Virus record (IMG/VR): IMGVR_UViG_3300049827_000144
Location: 1 to 46,881 of that record
Strand: one strand, 5' to 3'
Origin: a virus
DNA length: 46,881 nucleotides
Position 1 is the stretch's first letter. Every line of letters starts with the position of its first letter. Below are positions 1-6,316 of the stretch, piece by piece. A program made the position numbers and the translations under genes. The notes under the pieces were generated by a model, which saw only the letters and a list, made by a program, of their open reading frames with translations, had not been told where the DNA came from and made no database searches.

Positions 1-240
1 CCCTTCAAGTGTCTTAGAGAGCCGCCTAGCGTGTCAACTTTCCATTCGAACACTGTTCGAATGTTCCCGTAATGTTCCAGTATGCTGGTTCTCTATGCTC
101 GTACCACGATGTTCCGAAAAAGGTACATTCATGAAGCCCAGTTCATGTGATCGCCAGCCTGATTACTTCTCAAAGTTTACTAACTCGACTACACAGCGTA
201 ACTTCTGATGAAGACCAGGCCAGCTGTAAAGCGTTAGCCA
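1..240. other. Left-end non-coding region with palindromes
   Basis: I see no convincing gene in this stretch. A 19-bp palindrome, ATTCGAACACTGTTCGAAT, lies at 44-62, and three ATGTTCC copies follow near 61, 72 and 109. On the minus strand a TTGACA (complement of 32-37) sits just beyond the palindrome and faces the left end. A 25-codon ORF at 131-208 (begins MKPSSCDRQ) has an AAAAGG 7 nt upstream but nothing else to support it. If the genome ends are joined, the last five bases (AAGGG) and first five (CCCTT) create the palindrome AAGGGCCCTT. Confidence 0.5.
11..37 (-). promoter_or_regulatory. Possible leftward promoter reading across the genome end
   Basis: On the minus strand there is TTGACA (complement of 32-37), a short 15-bp spacer and a weak TAAGAC (complement of 11-16). 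It is immediately preceded by the ATTCGAACACTGTTCGAAT palindrome. In a circularised genome it would fire into the leftward gene that starts at 46844, which otherwise has only 37 bp of upstream DNA in the window. The -35 is good but the -10 and spacing are poor. Confidence 0.25.
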
Positions 241-245
241 GCGCC

Positions 246-437
246 GCGGGCTTGTGCCCTGTCGGGTACTGCACGCGCCAGCGCATGGAGGAATGCGATG
301 CTTTGGGGTTTTCCAGCCAATGAAGCCCACGGCCAGCGCAGTACCCGACAGGACGCGGGCTTGGCGTTACGCGAGCCAGCTTATGAAGCCCCTGTCGGGC
401 ACTTACCAGGCCAACTACGCGATGCTTTGGGGTTTAG
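246..437. repeat. Imperfect duplicated block with 15-bp inverted repeat
   Basis: Two related GC-rich blocks each start with GCGGGCTTG (246 and 355) and end with GCGATGCTTTGGGGTTT (294-310 and 419-435). ATGAAGCCC occurs at 320 and 383, and again at 131. The arms CCTGTCGGGTACTGC (258-272) and GCAGTACCCGACAGG (338-352) are perfect 15-bp inverted copies built around the genome-wide CTGTCGG motif. A third motif copy lies at 392-398. The block is open in one forward frame, but no convincing ribosome-binding site leads that frame. It is better read as a structured non-coding element. Confidence 0.6.
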
Positions 438-500
438 GCGCCGCGCCGAAGGCGCTTGGCGCCGGTACAAGCCCGTCGCCGCGTAAGCGGCGGCCTTATC

Positions 501-556
501 GGAACTTGGCGCGCAGCGCCAAGTTCCGCCCGGGGAGCCTCCTTGTCCCCGGGCGG
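501..556 (-). terminator. Tandem GC-rich hairpins after the leftward gene
   Basis: Two abutting perfect hairpins lie 3' of the leftward gene ending at 572. The first has stem GGAACTTGGCGC (501-512) with GCGCCAAGTTCC (516-527). The second has stem CCGCCCGGGGA (526-536) with TCCCCGGGCGG (546-556). They share bases 526-527, so they may be alternatives. No T-tract follows on the minus strand, so a terminator or RNA-stabilising role is inferred from position. Confidence 0.5.
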
Positions 557-571
557 ATACTTGGTGGCTTG

Positions 572-1054
572 TCAGTCGCGATACTCCCGCGGGTCGGGAG
601 AACCGGCCGCAACGTAGATCGCAGTAGCGTGAGCCGCGATATCGGCGAGAGCGGACGGGTTCACGACCGTTGCCCAACGGACAATGTCGAAGTCCTGTTT
701 GCCGTTCTTGAGCACGGGCGCGCCGTCATCGTCAACCTTCGGGGCGAGCACGTTGTCATAGACGATGCCCGAACCGATGACGACATGGATGGGACGACCG
801 GCCGCGATCGCGCTTGCAGTGTGGCGCACGAAGTCCTGCGCTTCGGCGTAGGCGTCTGCCTTGTTCGCGCGCCGTGCGTCCGCGTCTGCTGACCATGCAA
901 CGCGCGGCCACGCCGCTGCGTTCTTCTCCAGGTCGATCCCGACGGCAGCCGCGCCTAGGTAATCGTCGATCCGGAGTCCCCGAGGAGCAACGACGATCAC
1001 GGCGGGGGCCTTGCTCGGGGGAGTAACGGGGCGCGTTGCCCTTGGAGTAGTCAC
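572..1054 (-). CDS. Hypothetical protein, left-end leftward gene
   Basis: 160 residues, GTG start at 1054. A minus-strand GAGAGGGGA lies about 9 nt upstream and supports this start. The product is Ala/Val/Asp-rich with no transmembrane segment. Its centre looks like a small alpha/beta fold, with hydrophobic strands around residues 18-25, 38-42 and 90-97 (IHVVIGSG). I do not recognise the family. It is more GC-rich than the late arm and stands alone on the minus strand at the far left. In a circular genome it would continue the leftward early arm past the right end. It is closed downstream by strong hairpins at 501-556. A competing forward frame over 254-892 was judged a shadow. Confidence 0.6.
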   Translation of the reverse strand: MTTPRATRPVTPPSKAPAVIVVAPRGLRIDDYLGAAAVGIDLEKNAAAWPRVAWSADADARRANKADAYAEAQDFVRHTASAIAAGRPIHVVIGSGIVYDNVLAPKVDDDGAPVLKNGKQDFDIVRWATVVNPSALADIAAHATAIYVAAGSPDPREYRD

Positions 1055-1183
1055 TGTGACTAGTCCCCTCTCATGCGATGCAAGGGGGCGGGGCTTGCTG
1101 CCCTACCGATAACCCATGCATTCACTGAGTATCTCATACCTATAGGCATGCGCCTAATGCGGCACGATTCCACCGGGGTTTTC
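1055..1183. other. Intergenic spacer between divergent transcription units
   Basis: This spacer separates the leftward gene at 572-1054 from the regulatory block before the terminase operon. It contains the minus-strand ribosome-binding site of the leftward gene and a short GC-rich stretch. I found no ORF and no convincing promoter for the leftward gene in it. Confidence 0.4.
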
Positions 1184-1233
1184 AGAACCGAAGGGACTCA
1201 CATGTCGTAAGACATGTGGAGTCCCAAGGTTCT
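1184..1233. other. Long hairpin upstream of terminase operon
   Basis: A 50-nt inverted repeat. The outer arms are AGAACC (1184-1189) and GGTTCT (1228-1233). The inner stem is GGGACTCACATGTC (1193-1206) with GACATGTGGAGTCCC (1211-1225), one base bulged, around a GTAA loop. No T-run follows on either strand, so it is not an obvious intrinsic terminator. It could be a terminase or replication site, or a cruciform-forming operator. It sits 19 bp before the first TAGCCGTAAAAATTT repeat. Confidence 0.6.
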
Positions 1234-1251
1234 AAGCGCAGCGAGGCACAC

Positions 1252-1343
1252 TAGCCGTAAAAATTTTGAGGAGGCACTTTAGCCGTAAAATTTTGAATTT
1301 CGCACCTTAGCCGTAAAAATTTGACTAGCCGTAAAAATTTGAG
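1252..1343 (+). repeat. Four direct repeats TAGCCGTAAAAATTTGA
   Basis: Copies start at 1252, 1280, 1308 and 1326, giving spacings of 28, 28 and 18 bp. The first three are preceded by related GGCACAC, GGCACTT and GCACCT sequences. Each unit carries an A-tract followed by a T-tract, which bends DNA. The last copy ends 20 bp before the -35 of the promoter at 1363. The array could bind an activator or repressor of the late operon, act as an UP-like element, or be the terminase recognition site, since a putative small terminase gene lies just downstream. Confidence 0.85.
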
Positions 1344-1362
1344 TTTTGAAATTTTATTCAGC

Positions 1363-1390
1363 TTGACATACCCTAATTCTATGATATACT
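1363..1390 (+). promoter_or_regulatory. Strong rightward promoter of the late arm, apparently leaderless
   Basis: TTGACA (1363-1368), a 16-bp spacer and TATACT (1385-1390). The first base of the ATG at 1397 is exactly where transcription should begin, and no Shine-Dalgarno precedes it. The first mRNA should therefore be leaderless, which is common in actinobacteria. It shares the GCTTGAC...TATACT form with the leftward promoters at 38.5 and 43.8 kb. Confidence 0.75.
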
Positions 1391-1396
1391 TAACCC

Positions 1397-2002
1397 ATGT
1401 ACACAGCCCTTAGAAACATGTACGGCTTAACCAGACCCCAGTTAGCAGACCTAACAGGTCGAAGCATTAACTATATCCTGAAAGCGGAACAACTAACGTT
1501 CCCCAGCCCTCCTGTGGCGTTGCAGGCGTTCTACACCTCCGCAGTATCGCCTAGTCCAGCGCTCGCTGACATCTGGGAACCTCAGGAACCAGATATCCTT
1601 GCCTCCGCGTACAGGTCAGCGCAGCGAGCAACTCGTGAGACTTGGCTAGCGGATTGGATGCCACAAACAGGCAGAATGAACCCAATGAACCCGACCCGGA
1701 CTTTCTGTCGGAGATGGATTAATAGGCGGCTTGACCCTTATGAGCCCTACCCTGAACACCCGACGCAGTACGCAGTATCCCGTGGACTGTGCTTACCAGC
1801 AGCCACTGTGTTTCGGATGGAGCGTGACCCTAGTAACACCAACATTAGCAGTAGCACAGTGGTACTCACTGCCCTGTCGGATCTTGTGGAGTACTGCCTG
1901 TCGGGTCGTTTTATCTCTGACTACGGCGATGATGAAGATAACTACTTAATAAGTGCGGACGTAGTGCGGCTTTATGAGCAGTTGAAAGGTGGTGCATTAT
2001 GA
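1397..2002 (+). CDS. First gene of late operon, putative HTH protein
   Basis: 201 residues. The N-terminus (residues 1-45, with YGLTRPQLADLTGRSINYILK) resembles a helix-turn-helix, and the rest is unrecognised. The ATG coincides with the predicted transcription start of the promoter at 1363-1390 and has no ribosome-binding site, so leaderless initiation is expected. The 3' end overlaps the next gene by 4 bp, suggesting translational coupling. Three CTGTCGG motifs lie inside the gene (1705, 1874, 1898). Its place at the head of the terminase operon suggests a DNA-binding role in packaging or late-gene control, but this is inferred from position only. Confidence 0.75.
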   Translation: MYTALRNMYGLTRPQLADLTGRSINYILKAEQLTFPSPPVALQAFYTSAVSPSPALADIWEPQEPDILASAYRSAQRATRETWLADWMPQTGRMNPMNPTRTFCRRWINRRLDPYEPYPEHPTQYAVSRGLCLPAATVFRMERDPSNTNISSSTVVLTALSDLVEYCLSGRFISDYGDDEDNYLISADVVRLYEQLKGGAL

Positions 2003-2820
2003 CTACTGAGGGTGCAGAACTCGTCCCTAAGCTTAATAAGGATCAGTATGACTTACTGCTATATTTGGAACAATCTTACTGGCGAACAAGTTCATTGCCA
2101 TCTTACGAAGCAATTGTCTCGTCAGGAGTCGAACTCGCTGAGTCAGTTTACTACGAGTCGTGGATTAATCCTCGCTTCGTGGATGCTTTGCGATCCAGAG
2201 GAATCCCTGAGCACTTGCTCCGCACTGATGCTAGTAACTCAACATCCGCTTTTAACGGGCGGATCTTAACTGAGCAACAGATGCAGACAGCAAACATCTT
2301 GCTGGATACTCTGGATAAACGGTCTAGGCTTAAGAAGCTTACAGAATTAGGCGTTAGCACTGGGGAATATAACCAGTGGTTACGTGACCCGGTGTACCGC
2401 CAGTACTGTCTGGAGCGTTCCGAGCAGCTGTTACTGGATAATCAGCACGTAGCCCACATCTCGTTAATTGATCGCGTTGCTCAGGGTGACTTAGGTGCGA
2501 TTAAGTACTTTAACTCGATGACTGGTCGGTACCGGGAACGCCAGTCCGCGGCGGTGGAAATTAACAACGTCAGTCTGAACAACTACGGGACTGACACGGT
2601 GATTCAGATTATTGAGATAATTCAGAGGCACGTTAAGGACCCAGCAGTGCTGGCTGCTATTGGTGATGACATTCTTGCGCTGCAAAGGGAAGGGGGCAGC
2701 ACACCTAGCGGCACCGGCGCAGGCCCCCTGTCGGGCACTTCACGGACCGTTCCGTATCAGACGGAAATGGGGCTTGTTAACCCTAGGATGATTGAAGGGA
2801 ATAAGTATGGAATCATTTAG
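1999..2820 (+). CDS. Putative terminase small subunit
   Basis: 273 residues. Residues about 90-175 (from LTEQQMQTANILLDTLDKRSRLKK through WLRDPVYRQY to GAIKYFNSMTGRYRE) match the look of phBC6A51-type HTH proteins, known as small terminases: a helical DNA-binding region, a short W-x-x-DP-x-Y signature and an oligomerising helix that ends in a K-Y-F-N-x-x-T-G-R-Y segment. The small subunit recognises phage DNA and recruits the large subunit for packaging. It overlaps the preceding gene by 4 bp and lies two genes and an HNH insert before the large terminase. The C-terminal 50 residues are Gly/Ser/Thr-rich and probably disordered. Confidence 0.65.
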   Translation: MTTEGAELVPKLNKDQYDLLLYLEQSYWRTSSLPSYEAIVSSGVELAESVYYESWINPRFVDALRSRGIPEHLLRTDASNSTSAFNGRILTEQQMQTANILLDTLDKRSRLKKLTELGVSTGEYNQWLRDPVYRQYCLERSEQLLLDNQHVAHISLIDRVAQGDLGAIKYFNSMTGRYRERQSAAVEINNVSLNNYGTDTVIQIIEIIQRHVKDPAVLAAIGDDILALQREGGSTPSGTGAGPLSGTSRTVPYQTEMGLVNPRMIEGNKYGII

Positions 2821-3217
2821 TCAATCCCAGAGGTTTACTGGAAAGCAAGGTGAACCTAAAGTTGAGAAGATTGTTGATACTGATTTAAATCATGATAGCC
2901 CGCATCACACTCTTGGACGTGGACCTTTGCAGGCCGCGCCGGGAGTCCATAAACATACCATTAGTGACGTCACTGATTTACAGGCTTCGTTGCAGATTCG
3001 TATGGGGAGTACGAATCTTATAACTGATGCCTTAGGCGATGTAATTCTTGTTGTGGGGGAGTGGGCTGGCGCAGGTTCCGCGTTGGTAGCGAATGGTAAT
3101 TGGGCTACCCACCAGCGGACTATTGAGATTAAAACATTCGACCCAATAACAGGGATTATTGAATGCACTGGGATGATTCCTAATACAGCCGTCAAGATTA
3201 ACTGGATCGTAGGCTGA
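2807..3217 (+). CDS. Hypothetical protein with fibre-like motif
   Basis: 136 residues. I chose the ATG at 2807 because AAGGG lies 7 nt upstream. It overlaps the end of the putative small terminase by 14 bp. Residues about 35-60 (PLQAAPGVHKHTISDVTDLQ) resemble the H-x-H-xIxDVTxL segment common in phage fibre and head-decoration proteins. The C-terminal half is predicted beta. It could be a head decoration or minor structural protein, although a place before the large terminase is unusual for that. Confidence 0.6.
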   Translation: MESFSQSQRFTGKQGEPKVEKIVDTDLNHDSPHHTLGRGPLQAAPGVHKHTISDVTDLQASLQIRMGSTNLITDALGDVILVVGEWAGAGSALVANGNWATHQRTIEIKTFDPITGIIECTGMIPNTAVKINWIVG

Positions 3218-3218
3218 A

Positions 3219-3566
3219 GTGAGGCTCCCTTTTGCTGTTGAGCAGGTTGATTTTGAGAACGCTTCCTGTCGGGGACTTGATGTTGACTTATTCTTTTTTG
3301 ACGAAAAAGGGCATGCTTCGGCTGAGAATGCAAAAGTAGTTAAAAAAGTATGTGCAGCATGTGGAGCACTTACGATATGCAGAGACTACATCCTAAGACA
3401 TTCTGAGATTCATCATGGCATCTGGGCTATGATGACCCCGCGTGAGTACATGAGGCTCCGCGCCGTTATGGGCTATGAGACAGAAATCGAAGACCCTGAA
3501 CGCGGGTTCGAAGATCCCCCTGTCGGAGCACTTGAGGAGTTAGGCGATGGCGAAACCGCCAGTTAG
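3219..3566 (+). CDS. whiB: WhiB-like transcription factor
   Basis: 115 residues, GTG start directly after the preceding stop. Cysteines at 17, 45, 48 and 54 (VCAACGALTIC) give the C-x27-C-x2-C-x5-C pattern that binds a [4Fe-4S] cluster in Wbl proteins. The family's G-[IV]-W turn follows as HHGIWAMMTPREYMRLR at about 65-81. WhiB proteins bind the primary sigma factor and redirect host RNA polymerase. They are confined to actinobacteria and their phages, so this gene is strong evidence for the host group. The first cluster cysteine is encoded inside a CTGTCGG motif (3266-3272). The last 20 bp overlap the HNH gene. Confidence 0.9.
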   Translation: MRLPFAVEQVDFENASCRGLDVDLFFFDEKGHASAENAKVVKKVCAACGALTICRDYILRHSEIHHGIWAMMTPREYMRLRAVMGYETEIEDPERGFEDPPVGALEELGDGETAS

Positions 3567-4011
3567 AGAAATTGACGTTGCTTATAAGATGAAGCATCAG
3601 ATTAATAGGTATATTATTGATCGTAATGGATGTTGGATTCATAAACATAAGCCAGGCCCTGATGGCTATGTACGTTTGATTAAGACTCCTGAAACTATCG
3701 GATTTGCAGCACACAGACTTAGTTATGTTTTGTATAAAGGGGACTTCGATTCTCAGCTGTATGTTTGTCATGGGTGTGATGTCCGAAATTGTATCAATCC
3801 TGACCATTTATTCTTAGGTACGGCTAAAGATAATACTAGCGATATGTATGATAAGGGGCGGGGTTACGTAGAGAGATTATCTGAGGATGATATCGGATTT
3901 ATTGTAGTTCTCTCTGAGAAGGGATTTAGTTCGCGGAATATTGCTGAGTTAATCGGTGTTGATAACACCACCGTATCCGCCTATTTAAGAAAGGAGCGGT
4001 CGCATGGCTAA
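3547..4011 (+). CDS. HNH homing-type endonuclease
   Basis: 154 residues. His56 in AAHRLSY, the CHGC pair at 74-77, Cys82 and the N-P-D-H at 84-87 form an HNH_3-type nuclease centre. Residues about 115-150 (IGFIVVLSEKGFSSRNIAELIGVDNTTVSAYLRK) are a helix-turn-helix that probably sets DNA specificity. GGAG lies 7 nt before the ATG. HNH genes beside the large terminase are common in tailed phages. Some assist packaging cleavage and others are homing elements. Its low GC content and placement between WhiB and the terminase leave a mobile origin possible. Confidence 0.85.
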   Translation: MAKPPVREIDVAYKMKHQINRYIIDRNGCWIHKHKPGPDGYVRLIKTPETIGFAAHRLSYVLYKGDFDSQLYVCHGCDVRNCINPDHLFLGTAKDNTSDMYDKGRGYVERLSEDDIGFIVVLSEKGFSSRNIAELIGVDNTTVSAYLRKERSHG

Positions 4012-5578
4012 GGCGCCAGTTACTTTATCTGGCTCTGATTTATTACTTAGTGTTGGAGAAGAACTGAAGCGTCAAGCTTCGCGGCCTAATTTGAATTCAT
4101 ATGTCCCGCATGAGAAACAAATTGACTTTCACTCAAGTCCTGCACAAACTCGCCTCTACATCGGAGGTAACCGAAGTGGAAAAAGCTTTGGCAATGTTGC
4201 AGAATGCGGATATTGGCTTACGAAAAAGCATCCTTACAGACGTATACCTGTTGGTGATTACGAGGCTACCCGAGGGCGTATCAATACAGTCGATTTTATT
4301 AACGGAGCCGACAAGATCCTCTTACCGCTTTTTAAACAACTCATTCCTCCGTCTTTTCTTATCGACGGAGCCTGGGAATCCAGTTACCACAGAGCCAGTC
4401 GAGTTCTTACCCTCAACAACGGATCGTTTATTGAGTTCCTATCTTATGAATCCGACCTCGACAAGTTTGCCGGAACATCCCGCCATTTCGTCTCATATGA
4501 CGAGGAACCACCTGAAGTAATTTATACGGAGAACAAGGCTCGTCTGATCGACACGCAGGGCCATCAGTGGTTCAGCATGACCCCTGTCGAAGGCATGTCG
4601 TGGGTGTACGATACTATCTACCTTCCAGGAAAAGAGGGAAAAGATGGGTTCCACATCACTGAAATTCGAATGGATGAAAACCCCTACCTCAGTCCTCAGG
4701 CTATTGCAGACTTCCTTGAGGGCATTGCAGATGACGATGAGCGACTTGCGCGAGGCGAGGGACGCTTCATCGAAATGGGCGGACTCATCTACAAAATGTT
4801 CGATCCAAAACCCGGTGGAAAACACGTTATTGACCGAACAGAACTTCGCTTCCCTCGCAATGTTCCTATTGGAATATCCCTCGACCACGGATTCAACAAC
4901 CCTACCGCGGTACTTTGGCACGCCCTTCTCCCTGAAGGAAAACTCGTTACCTTCCACGAACGATACATTAGTGGAGAGGTTGTAGAACAACATGCCCGAG
5001 CCATCCACAAGTTTAACAGAGAAAACAGGATTAACCCATCCATCCTTATTGCCGATCCGAGCATCCGTAATACCGACCCCATTACAGGCACATCCATTCT
5101 CCAAGAGTACACTAAGTTTGGTTTACCTTTCCAATTGGCAAACAACGATGTTAAAGCTGGTATCGAGCGAGTCGCCTCTTACCTCCACGGACCTCCAAGC
5201 TCTAAGCGAGAGCCTCTGTGGAAATGCACTCGCGATTGCACAAATCTTATCAAAGAAATGGGAAGATACAAATGGAAGACCTACACCAGTAAAAAGTTAA
5301 ATGCTCGATACAACAATTGGGAAGAGCCTCACAAACTAAACGATCACGCTTGTGATAGTCTGCGTTATTTTATTATGTCACGTCCTCAATTGGGCGAAGA
5401 GTTTGCTAATGCTAATCCTAAGGTCAATCCTACTGAGTTCTGGGACGACAGCGTTACTGCACATACTGGTGACTGGACAGTACGCCAAATCCGCGGCGCG
5501 GAGTATGAGCAGTACATGTCTCAGATTGGGGAATATACTGACCTTACAGGTACTGACAACATGGGAGGAATTTGGTAA
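4004..5578 (+). CDS. terL: Terminase large subunit
   Basis: 524 residues. The packaging ATPase has Walker A GGNRSGKS (54-61) and Walker B HFVSYDEE (161-168). The C-terminal RNase H-like nuclease has the expected acidic residues at Asp294 (ISLDHGF), Asp351 (ILIADPS) and Asp447/Asp451 (NDHACDSLRYF). The enzyme pumps DNA into the prohead and cuts it. The start overlaps the HNH gene by 8 bp. The 89-bp gap after it carries two CTGTCGG motifs (5597, 5620). The length is normal for the family. Confidence 0.95.
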   Translation: MAKAPVTLSGSDLLLSVGEELKRQASRPNLNSYVPHEKQIDFHSSPAQTRLYIGGNRSGKSFGNVAECGYWLTKKHPYRRIPVGDYEATRGRINTVDFINGADKILLPLFKQLIPPSFLIDGAWESSYHRASRVLTLNNGSFIEFLSYESDLDKFAGTSRHFVSYDEEPPEVIYTENKARLIDTQGHQWFSMTPVEGMSWVYDTIYLPGKEGKDGFHITEIRMDENPYLSPQAIADFLEGIADDDERLARGEGRFIEMGGLIYKMFDPKPGGKHVIDRTELRFPRNVPIGISLDHGFNNPTAVLWHALLPEGKLVTFHERYISGEVVEQHARAIHKFNRENRINPSILIADPSIRNTDPITGTSILQEYTKFGLPFQLANNDVKAGIERVASYLHGPPSSKREPLWKCTRDCTNLIKEMGRYKWKTYTSKKLNARYNNWEEPHKLNDHACDSLRYFIMSRPQLGEEFANANPKVNPTEFWDDSVTAHTGDWTVRQIRGAEYEQYMSQIGEYTDLTGTDNMGGIW

Positions 5579-5667
5579 GAAATCTCTTGACACCGCCTGT
5601 CGGGTATGGCAGGCTAGCCCTGTCGGAGCCTTTTGAGGGCTTTTGGCACATATACCTAAGAGGATTC

Positions 5668-6120
5668 ATGCGTACACGGTACGATAATGCTGGACGAGTT
5701 CAGCCAACGCATTATGGTAATTTGATACATCCAGGAACTTGTCTTTTATGTAACAGGATTGGTACGTCCCCAGATGAGGTTTTCGCTAACCTCGGTGTTG
5801 ATTTAGAATACTATGGTATGGCGTATTTGTGCTTAAATTGTTGTGCTGAAATTGCAGACTTCATCTGTTTCGTGACTCCTGAGAGTATTGAAAAGTTAAG
5901 TGCTCTGTATAGTACTCTTCGTGAAGATCGAGATTCTTTGTACCGTCAGTTACAAGAAGCGAAAGGCTTAATCAATGCCCGAATTAGTTCTGCTGGCAGT
6001 GGTGAGTCTCTCAGCGATGGCTCTGTTAACCTTACTCTTTTTGAAGTTGAACCAGACACAGCTTTCATTGATTCAATCCTTGACTCTCACAAATCAGAGT
6101 CTACTGAATCAGGTTCGTAG
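5668..6120 (+). CDS. Zinc-ribbon hypothetical protein
   Basis: 150 residues from the ATG at 5668, which has AGAGGA close upstream. The open frame extends back to 5572, but that stretch holds two CTGTCGG motifs and no ribosome-binding site. CLLC (about 22-25) and CLNC (about 51-54) form a C-x2-C...C-x2-C zinc site. A short coiled coil follows at about 75-105, and the tail is acidic and Ser-rich. I do not recognise the function. It lies between the large terminase and portal. Confidence 0.65.
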   Translation: MRTRYDNAGRVQPTHYGNLIHPGTCLLCNRIGTSPDEVFANLGVDLEYYGMAYLCLNCCAEIADFICFVTPESIEKLSALYSTLREDRDSLYRQLQEAKGLINARISSAGSGESLSDGSVNLTLFEVEPDTAFIDSILDSHKSESTESGS

Positions 6121-6316
6121 CAGGGATATCGGTACGCTTCAGGGGTTACAGATTGCGACAGGGAATATTGTTGCAGAGCCTGAATACCAGACTGTGGAGG
6201 CTCGTGAATTGGCTGCTTACATGCAGGCTGTTTCACATGAGCATGAGTTTGGTGATATGGTTTTCGACGACGATACGATTATTTCGGAGATCGAAAACAT
6301 GAGGAGTGAATTGTGA
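5975..6316 (+). CDS. Small membrane protein overlapping the upstream gene
   Basis: 113 residues. The first 146 bp overlap the zinc-ribbon gene in another frame. AAAGG lies 8 nt before the ATG. Residues about 4-25 (ELVLLAVVSLSAMALLTLLFL) form a transmembrane segment, followed by a Gln/Ser/Thr-rich linker and an acidic tail. The 3' half is needed to fill the gap before the portal, and no later ATG has better support. I do not recognise the function. The stop overlaps the portal start. Confidence 0.55.
   Translation: MPELVLLAVVSLSAMALLTLLFLKLNQTQLSLIQSLTLTNQSLLNQVRSRDIGTLQGLQIATGNIVAEPEYQTVEARELAAYMQAVSHEHEFGDMVFDDDTIISEIENMRSEL

Noticed and set aside
44-62. ATTCGAACACTGTTCGAAT as an actinobacterial LexA/SOS box
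   Set aside because: The mycobacterial and Bacillus-type boxes need TCGAAC-N4-GTTCGA. Here the spacer between TCGAAC and GTTCGA is 3, so I kept it only as a palindrome.
254-892. Forward 212-codon open frame at the left end
   Set aside because: It has no clear ribosome-binding site, crosses two strong hairpins and opposes the better supported leftward gene at 572-1054. High GC content makes long chance frames likely.
1252-1343. CRISPR array
   Set aside because: The repeats are only 17 bp, spacers are 1-11 bp and no cas gene exists. The 13-bp array at 43.6 kb has no spacers at all.
4561-4600. CTGTCGA and CTGTCGC near-matches counted as repeat copies
   Set aside because: They differ at the last base. 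I counted only exact CTGTCGG so that the enrichment estimate stays conservative.
5572-5667. N-terminal extension of the zinc-ribbon gene to 5572
   Set aside because: It starts with TTG without a ribosome-binding site and would only cover the gap holding two repeat copies.
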